From assembly GCF_002162375.1 (NCBI RefSeq), contig NZ_CP021425.1, forward strand, positions 2,539,501-2,603,500: DNA of 64,000 bases. Reading direction: 5' to 3'. Shown here in pieces: positions 27,478 to 36,632 of this stretch. The notes under the pieces are model-generated. The model had not been told where the DNA came from and made no database searches. It saw only the letters and a list, made by a program, of their open reading frames with translations. The DNA is from Oleiphilus messinensis. Lineage in GTDB: Bacteria; Pseudomonadota; Gammaproteobacteria; Pseudomonadales; Oleiphilaceae. The translations under genes were made by a program, and so were the position numbers. The first letter of the stretch is position 1, and every line of letters starts with the position of its first letter.

Positions 27478-28263
27478 ATGAACTTCAGATTCTTAGGGTG
27501 TGGAAATGCCCAGATTAGTGAGTTGGGACACAGTGCCTGTGTGGTGGAATTCGATACCGATCGTCGGTTGTTGATCGATTGTGGATTTGGCGTTTCACAA
27601 CAGTATCGTAAACAATATCAGTGCCTCCCTGACGCGATATTCATCACTCACGTGCACTTGGACCATATTGGTGGGCTGGAGCAGTTGATGTTCAGCAATT
27701 GGTTTGGTGAGAAAAAACTGATAAAGCTGTTTGTCCCTGTAACGATAATCTCTTTATTGCACCAGCGAATCGCGAGTTTGGACAATCAACTCGCTGAAGG
27801 TGGGACCAACTTCTGGGAAGCTTTTCAGCTCATTCCTGTGTCGGATTCCTTCTGGTTGCACGGGTTCAAATTCCAGGTTTTTCAGAACCGGCATCATGCG
27901 CCGGCGTTCTGTTTTGGGCTTAGTTTACCAGGGCGTTTTCTGTTCACGGGTGACACCAAACCGATTCCCGAAACCATTATTCACCACGCAAGTCAGGGTG
28001 AAATTATATTCCATGATCTTAGCTTGCAAAAGCAACCCTCCCACAGTTATCTCGACGAAGTCATGACTTACCCTGAAGCAGTACTCAAGCGAATCTGGTT
28101 TTATCATCTGGATTCTGCAGAGAGCATAGCGAAGTTGCGGAAAATGGGGCTGAATTGTGTGGCTCCTAACCAGCTCTTCAATCTTTACGGAAACGATGTA
28201 CACTTCTGGCTGCAGAGTAATGTCTCATCTGAGCAGATCCTGAGAGAACCCTGTACTGATTAG
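27478..28263 (+). CDS. MBL-fold metallo-hydrolase
   Basis: Metallo-beta-lactamase superfamily member with the metal motif HVHLDHIGG near residue 58. Other conserved elements are a lone histidine region (NRHHAPAFCFGLSL), FTGDTKPIP with the bridging aspartate, and a late FYHLDS histidine. The layout resembles the RNase Z/ArsA-like single-domain hydrolases; the substrate is unknown. AAGGA lies 5 bases before the ATG. Gap of 35 bp to the ABC exporter, so probably one transcript. Confidence 0.8.
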   Translation: MNFRFLGCGNAQISELGHSACVVEFDTDRRLLIDCGFGVSQQYRKQYQCLPDAIFITHVHLDHIGGLEQLMFSNWFGEKKLIKLFVPVTIISLLHQRIASLDNQLAEGGTNFWEAFQLIPVSDSFWLHGFKFQVFQNRHHAPAFCFGLSLPGRFLFTGDTKPIPETIIHHASQGEIIFHDLSLQKQPSHSYLDEVMTYPEAVLKRIWFYHLDSAESIAKLRKMGLNCVAPNQLFNLYGNDVHFWLQSNVSSEQILREPCTD

Positions 28264-28298
28264 TTACAGACTATTCCGACCAAAGGCAGAAACTTATT

Positions 28299-30089
28299 GT
28301 GCGCCGAAGTAAGTATGAAACGGATGATCGTCCCGTTGAATTCAGTGTTCAGACACTTAGAGCTCTGGTGCCTTATTTGCTTGAATTCAAGGGGCGGGTG
28401 GCACTCGCCCTCAGCTGTTTGATCCTGGCGAAACTTGCCAGTGTAGGCCTTCCCTTTCTGCTTAAATATACTGTTGATGCACTGGATGCACCCACTGAGA
28501 ACGCGATATTAATTGTGCCAATGGGTTTGCTGCTGGCCTATGGCGCAGTACGATTATCCACCGTTCTGTTTGGTGAGATACGGGATACACTTTTTGGCCG
28601 TGTTACTGAACGTGCGATGCGGCGAATAGGGCTTCGAGTGTTCCGTCATATCCATGCTCTGGAACTGGACTTCCATCTCAATCGGCGTACGGGTGAGTTA
28701 TCCCGGGATATTGAGCGTGGTGTTGCCGGTATCTCCTTCATCATGCGATTTATGGTGTTCAACATTGTACCAACCCTGTTGGAAATCGGTTTGGTAATCA
28801 GTCTCTTGTTGATCAATTACGATTTATGGTTCGCAGTGATTACGTTGGTTGCGATCACCCTTTATGGCATATTTTCAGTGCTTGCGACTGAGTGGCGTAC
28901 AGGCCATATTCGTGCTGCCAACAAGGCTGATTCTGCAAGTAATGCCCGAGCCATTGATAGCATGCTGAATTATGAAACAGTGAAGTACTTCTCCAATGAA
29001 GAGTATGAGGCGCGGCAATATGACGAAAATCTTGCCGCATGGGAAGCGGCGAAACGCAAGAATCGTTTGTCTTTGTTTGCGTTGAATGGCGGACAGGCCC
29101 TGATTGTTGCGACGGCCATGACATCCATGATGATTCTGGCTGCGTACTTTGTTACCGAGGGCACCATGACCTTGGGGGATTTTGTGCTCATCAACGCATT
29201 TATGATGCAGCTGTTTTTACCGTTAAATTTTCTGGGATTCGTTTATCGGGAAATGAAAGGGTCGCTTGCGAATATCGAACGGATGTTCAACCTTTTGCAG
29301 GCGCAGCCAAAAGTACTGGATGTGCCGAATGCGCCAGAGCTAAAAGTCACCCGGGGTGAAGTTAAATTCGACAATGTTGAGTTTTTCTATCATCCGGAGC
29401 GCCCTATACTGGAGCGCTTGACGTTTGCCATAAAGCCATTGCAGAAAGTTGCTGTCGTCGGCCATAGTGGAGCAGGGAAGTCAACCCTGATTAAATTACT
29501 GTTCAGGTTCTACGATGTTACCGGTGGCGCAATAAAAATTGATGGGCAAAGTATACAGGGCGTCTCCCAGCAATCTTTAAGAAAATCCATTGGGATTGTC
29601 CCCCAGGATCCAGTCCTGTTTAACGCATCATTATTGGAGAATGTGCGCTATGGTCGGATCGATGCCTCTGATGAAGATGTTGATCGGGCGATTCAGCATG
29701 CTCACCTGGACGACTTGATCAGCCGTCTTCCTGAGGGAAAGCATACTCTTGTTGGAGAGCGGGGATTAAAACTCAGTGGTGGAGAAAAACAGCGTGTTGC
29801 GATTGCCAGAACCATTCTTAAAGCACCGCCGATTCTGGTATTTGATGAGGCGACCTCTGCGCTTGACAGTCACTCGGAGCAAAAGGTACTTGAGGCAATC
29901 AAGTCTCTGAGTGCGACACAGACCACTTTGGTGATAGCCCATCGCCTTTCAACCATCGTCGATGCCGATATGATTGTTGTACTCGAAAATGGCGCTGTTG
30001 TTGAAACGGGCACTCATCATCAGTTGCTCGACCGTGGTGGTGAGTACGCACGGCTTTGGAAAATCCAGCAACAGCGGCAGTCTCGCTAG
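28299..30089 (+). CDS. Atm1/HMT1-type ABC exporter (fused membrane and ATPase domains)
   Basis: A 596-residue half-transporter. Six membrane helices span about 25-320 (including EIRDTLFGRVTERAMRRIGL, typical of Atm1-like proteins). The ATPase domain carries Walker A GHSGAGKST, the signature LSGGEKQRVAIART and Walker B ILVFDEATSALD, with a late H-loop IAHRLST. Atm1-type exporters move glutathione-linked sulfur or metal conjugates. The start is GTG at 28299. It probably shares a transcript with the upstream MBL gene. Its end overlaps the convergent gene by 4 bp. Confidence 0.88.
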   Translation: MRRSKYETDDRPVEFSVQTLRALVPYLLEFKGRVALALSCLILAKLASVGLPFLLKYTVDALDAPTENAILIVPMGLLLAYGAVRLSTVLFGEIRDTLFGRVTERAMRRIGLRVFRHIHALELDFHLNRRTGELSRDIERGVAGISFIMRFMVFNIVPTLLEIGLVISLLLINYDLWFAVITLVAITLYGIFSVLATEWRTGHIRAANKADSASNARAIDSMLNYETVKYFSNEEYEARQYDENLAAWEAAKRKNRLSLFALNGGQALIVATAMTSMMILAAYFVTEGTMTLGDFVLINAFMMQLFLPLNFLGFVYREMKGSLANIERMFNLLQAQPKVLDVPNAPELKVTRGEVKFDNVEFFYHPERPILERLTFAIKPLQKVAVVGHSGAGKSTLIKLLFRFYDVTGGAIKIDGQSIQGVSQQSLRKSIGIVPQDPVLFNASLLENVRYGRIDASDEDVDRAIQHAHLDDLISRLPEGKHTLVGERGLKLSGGEKQRVAIARTILKAPPILVFDEATSALDSHSEQKVLEAIKSLSATQTTLVIAHRLSTIVDADMIVVLENGAVVETGTHHQLLDRGGEYARLWKIQQQRQSR

Positions 30090-30817
30090 GGGCGTACCTG
30101 GGTGAGCCAGTTATTTCCAGCGACCATCATATTGTTCCACCAATGGTTGAGTTTTGTGATTGCTGGTATTTCATTGAACGCGAGTTCAATATTATCTGGA
30201 ATCGGTGTTAAATACAGGCTTACAATCGAGATCAGTAAAAACAGTGTACTCGCGCCATAGCTTTTCAAACTGACCGGTTTTATTGCGGAGCCGAAAGATT
30301 GTTTAAATTCCATGCCTGCAAAGTCAACCGCATAAATTTCATCCAGCAGCAGGTGGGTCATGTAGCCTGCAAACATCATGAGCCCCAGTCCCCAACTAAA
30401 ATTAGTATCGAGTTGCAACGCCAGGTAGGCGAAGCAGGTTATCCCGGTGCCAAAGGTAATCGCAGCCAAAATTGAATGGAATGCACCCCTGTGGCGGGTC
30501 AGGCGCATGAAGGCTTGCATCAGGGCGTAGCGGATAATGATGAAGGTCGCGAGCATAACCGCCCACAAACTTAACAGGTCAAGGTGATTCATCCAGACCG
30601 AAACAAAAAAAGCGCTGCAAACACCGAGGCCTGTAAAAACGCCGCTCACGACTGTGGATGAATCCGAGTCTATGTCTGGCATAATTCCGCCGAGCATGCC
30701 GGTGAACCAGAGTATCGCCGCTTCTACTGGCGTGAAAAGGCCGGTGGGCATCAGTGATGAAGAGAGCAATCCGGATGTCACTGCCGCGCCAGTAAGGTGT
30801 GTATTAAAATTTGCCAA
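30086..30817 (-). CDS. YdjM-like membrane-bound metal-dependent hydrolase (DUF457)
   Basis: A 243-residue integral membrane protein with the DUF457/YdjM pattern: N-terminal HLTGAAVTSGLL, a GIMPDIDSDSS acid cluster likely to bind metal, RHRGAFHSI, and HLLLDEIYAVD. About five membrane helices alternate with these polar motifs. E. coli YdjM is a LexA-regulated gene; I saw no LexA box here. Convergent with the ABC exporter. Confidence 0.82.
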   Translation of the reverse strand: MANFNTHLTGAAVTSGLLSSSLMPTGLFTPVEAAILWFTGMLGGIMPDIDSDSSTVVSGVFTGLGVCSAFFVSVWMNHLDLLSLWAVMLATFIIIRYALMQAFMRLTRHRGAFHSILAAITFGTGITCFAYLALQLDTNFSWGLGLMMFAGYMTHLLLDEIYAVDFAGMEFKQSFGSAIKPVSLKSYGASTLFLLISIVSLYLTPIPDNIELAFNEIPAITKLNHWWNNMMVAGNNWLTQVRP

Positions 30818-30944
30818 TTGTTACCCTCGACAATGTATATTCCCTTGATTTATAACCAAACACTATAAACCTGAGTCGGAATTGAATCAAATAAATAGAA
30901 TAAATTCAGTAGATTAAGTTAAATCTAAACGTGACAATAGTCTG

Positions 30945-33149
30945 CTATGGGGGTTGAGAGGGGCTGAGCGTTTCAATGACGGAAATGATGTGATCCGATG
31001 TTACCGGATAATAAAATAAATAGCCTTGCATGTAGTCGCAGTTGTTTTCAATCAGAAAGTCTGCCTGATCCTGATTTTCCACGCCTTCTGCGATTACCTT
31101 GATTCCCAGTCCGTGGGCTAGGCTGATTATCGACGTGGTGATTTTCTGACTTTCCTCGTTAAAGGGCAGCTCATGAATAAATGATCGGTCCAGCTTCAGG
31201 ATATCGACCGGAAGTTGTTTTAAATAATTCAGAGATGAATACCCTGAGCCAAAATCATCCAGGGAAATTGACACGCCCAATCTGCGCAGCTTTTTCAGCA
31301 TGATGACCGCCATGTCTAATTCCTGCATTAAAATGCTTTCTGTTATTTCCAATTCCAAGTGCTGTGCTGGAAGCTGGTTATCTTTCAACACTGTTTCGAC
31401 CAGGTTTTGAAAGTCAGGGTGTTTTATCTGGTGTGCAGAGACATTCACAGCGACCACCACGTTCAGGCCTCTTCTGACCATCTGTTTTGCTGTGGCGCAT
31501 GCCGTTTTCAACACCCAATGTCCAATTTCCTGAATCAGGCCGGAATCTTCAGCAATGGGGATGAACGCCGCGGGCGATACTTTACCTTCTGTTGGATGTT
31601 CCCAACGAATAAGGGCTTCCATGCGAAGGTAGTGGTCTTTCCCCGTACATACCTGTGGCTGGTAGTGCAGGTCAAACTGGTTTTCGTTGAGGGCTTTGTG
31701 TAAGTCATTTTCGAGCTGGACCTTTTTAGAAAAATCATATTCCATGTTTTCGTGGAACGCCTGGAATCGCGCTCGACCCAGCTCTTTTGCCTGAAACATA
31801 GCCAAATCAGCCCGTTTCATCAGTGTCGTTGCATCCAGACCGTCTTTGGGATAGCTCGCAATCCCGACGCTGGCATTAATATTGAGTGACACCTCTTCAA
31901 TACGGGTTTCCTGGTTTATAGCATTCAACAAGCGTGTCGCAATCTTGTTCAGGTCTGCACTCAGGCGCACTTTGGGCAAGATGATTGCAAACTCATCACC
32001 TCCGAGGTGGGCAATGAAGTCTTCCTGTTTTATACATCTTGCAAGGCGAGTGGCGATGGTATTCAAGAGGTAGTCCCCGGCATGGTGTCCAAGGGTGTCG
32101 TTGATGCGCTTGAAATGGTCGAGATCGATATAGATGATACTCAAGTGTGACTTGGCGTGCATGCAGTGGTCGATCAGTTTGGTCAGTTTGCGCCAGAAAT
32201 GACGCCGGTTCGGGAGTTGGGTGGTAAAATCGTAGTCTGTCAGTTTTTTAATTTCATCGCCACTTTTCTTGAATGAGCTGATATCGTTGGCGATGCAGAT
32301 GTAGTGCATCAATGCACCTCGGTCATCCAGCACCGGGCCAATCGCGAGCCTGATCCATATGGTTTCACCCATGTCGTTCCGGCTTTCGAATTCGCCCTCC
32401 CAGTAGCCACCAGTGTCGACCACGCGCTTGATTTCGGGGTACTGGGATTCGGCTTCTTTCAGCCATTTATCCAATAAAGATTGTTGCTGCGTATCGCCCG
32501 TGTTAGTCACTTTGTATATGTTTACCAAAGCACGATTCATCACTTCGACTTCACCGTCGGGTTTGCAGATCAACACGGCGGAGGCGCAATCGCGAATGTT
32601 TTCATCGAGGTTAGTCAGGTCGGGTGACTGGTGTAATTTTTCAACCAAAAGTGATTGTAATCGACGTTGTTTCTGATTGAGCTGATAAATCAGCTGTTCA
32701 TTGACGAGGGCGATTTCTCGTGCTCGCTGATAAATTCGCTGACGTTCACCGTAGGTTTGTGAAAGGTTCACGAGGACGAGAATATCCTTGTCTCTGATCT
32801 TCAATGCGATGGCTTCGAGTTGCTGATCCTTTCCTTCGTTATCGGTTTGAGTCCAGAGTCCTGAATTTAAACGTGTTGTTTGGTTGTCTCTCCATAGTGC
32901 TTCTCTCCATAGTGCTTCTGCGTCAGGAATAAAAACATCCAGGTAGGGGAAAACCTCCGTCAATTCAGGCAACGACAGCTCACTCTCCGTGGTGAATACC
33001 GGAACGGGTAAAAACCAGGTACACCAATCTGGAAGCATCCCGATAGGCTGAAATACGAGTACCTGAGTATCAGTGCGGCTTTCGCAGAGAAAAACGGCGA
33101 TATCAAGGTCGGCGAGCAGAGCCTGTAGAATTTTCTGTGTATCATTCAC
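30945..33149 (-). CDS. PAS-GGDEF-EAL c-di-GMP enzyme, cytoplasmic
   Basis: A 734-residue protein without membrane helices. An N-terminal region of about 180 residues of unknown fold (ALLADLDIAVFLCESRTDTQ) ends in a coil. A PAS domain follows (about 185-305, with a PAC-like GALMHYICIANDISSFK). GGDEF has an intact motif near 382 (LGGDEFAIIL), and EAL has an intact EAL near 511 (RMEALIRWEHP); DDFGSGYSSLNYL and AEGVEN are present. It follows the small GTPase gene by 51 bp on the same strand, so it may be the last gene of that operon, linking GTPase signalling to c-di-GMP. A 15-bp in-frame duplication lies in its N-terminal region. Confidence 0.92.
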   Translation of the reverse strand: MNDTQKILQALLADLDIAVFLCESRTDTQVLVFQPIGMLPDWCTWFLPVPVFTTESELSLPELTEVFPYLDVFIPDAEALWREALWRDNQTTRLNSGLWTQTDNEGKDQQLEAIALKIRDKDILVLVNLSQTYGERQRIYQRAREIALVNEQLIYQLNQKQRRLQSLLVEKLHQSPDLTNLDENIRDCASAVLICKPDGEVEVMNRALVNIYKVTNTGDTQQQSLLDKWLKEAESQYPEIKRVVDTGGYWEGEFESRNDMGETIWIRLAIGPVLDDRGALMHYICIANDISSFKKSGDEIKKLTDYDFTTQLPNRRHFWRKLTKLIDHCMHAKSHLSIIYIDLDHFKRINDTLGHHAGDYLLNTIATRLARCIKQEDFIAHLGGDEFAIILPKVRLSADLNKIATRLLNAINQETRIEEVSLNINASVGIASYPKDGLDATTLMKRADLAMFQAKELGRARFQAFHENMEYDFSKKVQLENDLHKALNENQFDLHYQPQVCTGKDHYLRMEALIRWEHPTEGKVSPAAFIPIAEDSGLIQEIGHWVLKTACATAKQMVRRGLNVVVAVNVSAHQIKHPDFQNLVETVLKDNQLPAQHLELEITESILMQELDMAVIMLKKLRRLGVSISLDDFGSGYSSLNYLKQLPVDILKLDRSFIHELPFNEESQKITTSIISLAHGLGIKVIAEGVENQDQADFLIENNCDYMQGYLFYYPVTSDHIISVIETLSPSQPP
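32887..32916. repeat. 15-bp perfect tandem duplication, in frame
   Basis: TCTCTCCATAGTGCT occurs at 32887-32901 and again at 32902-32916. It adds five residues to the minus-strand protein, giving the repeated EALWREALWRD. Being a multiple of three, it leaves the frame intact. Confidence 0.92.
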
Positions 33150-33200
33150 GGTTTAACACTCAATCCAATTGGTGGGCGGTATACCATCCTTTAAGTCGTA

Positions 33201-33701
33201 TTATTCCGCCATGAGTATCTTTTCTGCCAGACGGTGGAAGGCATAGTCTACATTTTCTCCGGTTTTCGCACTGGTTTGGATCACTTCCCAATGCCCATCA
33301 CAATGGGCCGCAATGTCATCTGCCGTTACCCTCTGTTCGTTCAGCAGATCCATTTTGCTCAGTAGTGCGATAAACGGCGTGTCTCCGATAATCTCGCGGG
33401 TTTGCCGGTGGATTTCCTGGGCAACGGTAAGACTGTCTGGTCGTGTTGAATCCACCACAAGGAAGAAGCCTGCAGCGCCGCGCAGATAACTTTGTTTAAA
33501 GTCGCTGAAGTCATCCAGTCCTTCAATATCCCAAATGAGCATTTGTACATCCTGATCCTGGCAGTGGATCAGTTTCTTATCGATTTTTACGCCGATAGTC
33601 GTGTGGTACTTTTCAGAAAAAATACTTTCGATAAAGCGTTTGATCAAACTGGTTTTACCCACTGCAAATGAGCCTAAAAGACATATTTTTTTTGCAATCA
33701 T
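33201..33701 (-). CDS. Ras-like small GTPase with Q61-to-L type switch II
   Basis: A 166-residue Ras-superfamily GTPase. G1 is GSFAVGKTS (10-18), G2 threonine lies in YHTTIGVK, G3 is WDIEGLDD, G4 is SKMD and G5 is TSAKTGE. The general look is Rab-like, close to the prokaryotic Rup group rather than MglA. Switch II reads WDIEGLD where Ras has WDTAGQE. The glutamine position is therefore leucine, a change that in Ras blocks hydrolysis. Its ATG overlaps the stop of the OmpA-domain gene (ATGA), so the two are translationally coupled and their products probably act together. Confidence 0.9.
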   Translation of the reverse strand: MIAKKICLLGSFAVGKTSLIKRFIESIFSEKYHTTIGVKIDKKLIHCQDQDVQMLIWDIEGLDDFSDFKQSYLRGAAGFFLVVDSTRPDSLTVAQEIHRQTREIIGDTPFIALLSKMDLLNEQRVTADDIAAHCDGHWEVIQTSAKTGENVDYAFHRLAEKILMAE

Positions 33702-35707
33702 TGCCCCGGATATTCCTTGTTTGAGAGTTTTGAATGGATAATCTGTAACGTGACCATTCTTTGTTGATCCAATGGCAGTCGGGCATTAGGCTGATGTCCC
33801 GCACCAAACGCGAGAATAAGTCGACCGGAATCCATGTGTTCATTTAGTATACGTCGAATCAGGTACGCACGCTCTTCACTAATTTTCAAGTTTGCTGACT
33901 CAGTTCCTGAGTGGTCTGCATAACCAATAACGTATAGTTGCCAATCGCTTGCATTCAGTTTCTCTGCAAGCAGTTTAAGCTGCTCCAGCCGGGCAATTAA
34001 ATCCGGTATTTTTTGTTCTTCTCCGGGAGTGAGTACTGCTGTACTTGATTGAAAATGAAATTGGATTCCCGATATCACGCTTTTGGCAGCATTCCATTCC
34101 TCAAGCAGGCGTAAATACTGCCCCGGTTGCGGTGCAATATCGGCATGCGTGGTATCAAGTTGCTCAAAGTTATCCCGCACAATGCGGCTTTGTTTCAAAT
34201 TGATCCATTGTTCGTAGGTAAGGGGACCGGTAATGCGGAGTATGTTACCGGTAACCGTAAGGCGAGTGTTCGCTGAGAGTCCCAATTGGTCGGAGAGCAT
34301 GCTGATTCGCCACCGGTTCAGGCGGCTGTCGATTTCACGTTTATCGTCAACTATTTGGATATTCTCGAACTCAACGCCGTTAAAAGATTGCTTGACCCAT
34401 CGGTTCGTTATCAGCCGTTGTTTTTCTTGCTCCGAGATCGTGCCGCTTACGATTAATTTTCCATCCCGATTGCGCAAGGATGCATCGGGGTTGAGTTCCA
34501 GAAGGTCGGGTAGGGCAAAGATTGCCAAGTCTCTGGTATCCGGTTCGCTTGTATCCGGTGACTGGTCCGTCAACGGTAATATTATGTCCTTGATCTGAAC
34601 ATTCCAGGGTGTGACGTCTTTTCCTTGTAGCCATGTTTCTGGTAAGGGGGTTGCTTCAGTTCGTAGAATACGCAGGATTAATAGGTTTTCCTGGATGGAT
34701 GAGCCGACAAGCATGTACCCCGGGGTTTGGTTAATGGCTTGTTCAAGTTGGTGCCGGACTCTGCTGGATTGATAGTGATCGAATGCCTTCAGACTTCCGT
34801 AACCCACCAAGAGAATGAGTAAAATGAGTGCTAACCAGGGTGTTCGTTTATTTTCTGGCCCTCTCCGTTGCTCAATTAAACAAGGGGTTAGGATGCTTTC
34901 GGCGCCGGCGAAAATTTCGCGATCGCCGTTAAAAGCGAGGAGTTCCTTGCCAAAGATTCGGTAAATCTTTTCCAGCGCAATTTGCAGTTGGCGCGTGACG
35001 TCTTCAGAGGGAGAACCCCGAACGGCGGCGACCAGAATCGCGTCTGGGGAAGATTCGATTTCCAGAATAAATTCACCGACCTTGATATTCTCGATTGCCT
35101 TGTCCCGGTCTCGAGTAAAGGAGTCAGATACAAAGTCATTGATGGCCGTCAGCATCGCCGAGACCAGTTCCGGATCTTCGCCTTTTACATTTTCCGCACG
35201 TTCGTTATGGAGCAGCAGGCCGGTCTCGCGATGAATGAGTAAAATTTGCTCCACTCTGAAATCCAGGGTCTTCAGGAGAACATACTCACCATAATTCATT
35301 CCTGCCCGCCAGGCATTGAAGCGCCAGACAATTGCTCTCAGGCTAAGGCTGTTCTCGAGTACCTGATTCAGGCTTCTGACCATTTCAGCAAGCGCCTGGG
35401 CTACGGCTTTGCGAATCGATGGACCAATTATTGGGTAGATAACGCGAGTGATGCGTTGAGGTCTGTTGCGTATCGCATTTTCGAACGCGCTGTCAATGAC
35501 CGGTCCCAGTGCTTGCGAAATACTTTTATCCTTTAGCTCTCTGTGGGTGATGGCTTCAGAAAGGGCCTCCGAGACCCGTTCGGTATCATTCCTTGAAGAG
35601 AGTTTTTGCAGGACAGTATCGTAGTCAGAGCCCAGTAGGAGGTGTCTCAGCTTAATGAACTCTGACTCGTTTTCCTGCTGGCTGGCTCCATCAGACGTTT
35701 CCGCCAT
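33698..35707 (-). CDS. Single-pass membrane protein with cytoplasmic regulatory region and periplasmic OmpA domain
   Basis: A 669-residue protein. About 285 cytoplasmic residues start with LRHLLLGSDYDTV, then helices with ALGPVIDSAFENAIRNRP and IIGPSIRKAV. A likely longin/roadblock-like segment follows (FRVEQILLIHRETGLLL through LIAALEKIYR-type helix at about 150-265). One membrane helix lies near 287-305, then about 230 periplasmic residues. A C-terminal OmpA/MotB domain ends the protein (about 545-660), keeping the peptidoglycan-binding Asp and Arg (YADHSGTESANLKISEERA). It would tether the GTPase module to the cell wall. The gene is 6 bp after the coiled-coil gene and overlaps the GTPase gene by 4 bp. 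Confidence 0.85.
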   Translation of the reverse strand: MAETSDGASQQENESEFIKLRHLLLGSDYDTVLQKLSSRNDTERVSEALSEAITHRELKDKSISQALGPVIDSAFENAIRNRPQRITRVIYPIIGPSIRKAVAQALAEMVRSLNQVLENSLSLRAIVWRFNAWRAGMNYGEYVLLKTLDFRVEQILLIHRETGLLLHNERAENVKGEDPELVSAMLTAINDFVSDSFTRDRDKAIENIKVGEFILEIESSPDAILVAAVRGSPSEDVTRQLQIALEKIYRIFGKELLAFNGDREIFAGAESILTPCLIEQRRGPENKRTPWLALILLILLVGYGSLKAFDHYQSSRVRHQLEQAINQTPGYMLVGSSIQENLLILRILRTEATPLPETWLQGKDVTPWNVQIKDIILPLTDQSPDTSEPDTRDLAIFALPDLLELNPDASLRNRDGKLIVSGTISEQEKQRLITNRWVKQSFNGVEFENIQIVDDKREIDSRLNRWRISMLSDQLGLSANTRLTVTGNILRITGPLTYEQWINLKQSRIVRDNFEQLDTTHADIAPQPGQYLRLLEEWNAAKSVISGIQFHFQSSTAVLTPGEEQKIPDLIARLEQLKLLAEKLNASDWQLYVIGYADHSGTESANLKISEERAYLIRRILNEHMDSGRLILAFGAGHQPNARLPLDQQRMVTLQIIHSKLSNKEYPGQ

Positions 35708-35713
35708 AGGGGG

Positions 35714-36328
35714 TCACTTCGATTCGTCAGTTGTTAAATTGGTGGCCATGCTGGAGAGTAATTCTGCAAGGGTTTTGCGATCCGCCTTGTTGCTGGAAAG
35801 TTCATGGGAGGTTTTTTCAAGATCTGCTTTTGATTCGTTACGGTACTGGGTTAATTCCCGGGATAATCTATCGGCTTCGTTCTGAAGGGCTTGTTGCAGT
35901 TCATCATCATCTCGGCGGGCCTGTTCCTGTGCCTCAGCTAGACGGTGCCGAAGGTCGTCGATGTCCGCAGAAAGATCGTTTTCTCGATCCATTCGCTGCT
36001 TGTTCAGTTTTTCGAGGTGGGTGCCAAGGTCATCAAGCTTACTGTTCAGGTCTTTTGATAAGCTGGAGATGGTTCTGTCAAAGTGCTGGGTGAGATCCTC
36101 AAAACGCTGCTGTACAACTTTGGCCAACGCGGTGACATCATTGTCGATTCGGCGCACCTGATCCCCGAACAACAGGTCGCGAATGGCGAAGAGTTGGTGG
36201 TCGTCGTGGGTCAGCGTGGTGTTTGATACTGGTTTTGTGTCGGGAGCGCTTGCTATGGTTGTTTTGTTATCGTGCTCAGTTGCAGTGTTACCGTCGGGTG
36301 AGTCATTGGTTTTAGTCTTGGTTTTCAT
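35714..36328 (-). CDS. Coiled-coil protein, first gene of the GTPase operon
   Basis: Start ATG 36328 is set by GGGAGGAAAG immediately upstream; 204 residues. A polar, disordered N-terminus of about 45 residues is followed by FAIRDLLFGDQVRRID and then about 130 residues of heptad-like helix (LTQHFDRTISSLSKDLNSKL, LRHRLAEAQEQARRDDDEL). No signal peptide, so cytoplasmic. Its IRDLLFGD motif resembles LRHLLLGS at the start of the OmpA-domain protein, hinting at a shared docking element. It is 6 bp upstream of that gene. Confidence 0.8.
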   Translation of the reverse strand: MKTKTKTNDSPDGNTATEHDNKTTIASAPDTKPVSNTTLTHDDHQLFAIRDLLFGDQVRRIDNDVTALAKVVQQRFEDLTQHFDRTISSLSKDLNSKLDDLGTHLEKLNKQRMDRENDLSADIDDLRHRLAEAQEQARRDDDELQQALQNEADRLSRELTQYRNESKADLEKTSHELSSNKADRKTLAELLSSMATNLTTDESK

Positions 36329-36570
36329 CTTTCCTCCCTGGCGCACGGTGTGAAAATGCACGAACTGTTTTGACCTCGAAAACCACGTACTCGTTAAATC
36401 GTCAGTGCATCAATATATCTATTAATAATGGTATAAAACTGAAAATTGGCAATATTTTGAACAGCAATTGTCCAAATACTGTGACAATTTGCCTGCTTGA
36501 ACCAAAGAGCAAACTGTTCGTTCGAAATAATTGAGTGGCCGGTCAGCCAGTGGGGCATAGATAGAGAGTT

Positions 36571-36609
36571 TGCGGCTGTTCAACCTCTGATCGAGGATAG
36601 AAAGCCGCA
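36571..36609. terminator. Two-tier hairpin after the cohesin-like gene
   Basis: TGCGGCT (36571-36577) pairs with AGCCGCA (36603-36609), and inside it CCTC (36584-36587) pairs with GAGG (36593-36596). It lies 24 bp beyond the minus-strand stop codon at 36633. No T-tract on that strand, so it may protect the mRNA end rather than terminate. Confidence 0.5.
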
Positions 36610-36632
36610 GATTTTATAGTGCAGTCCAACGT

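Noticed and set aside
33201-33701. Calling the small GTPase MglA
   Set aside because: G4 is SKMD rather than MglA's typical form, switch II differs, and no separate MglB gene is present; a Rup-type or Rab-like label is safer.
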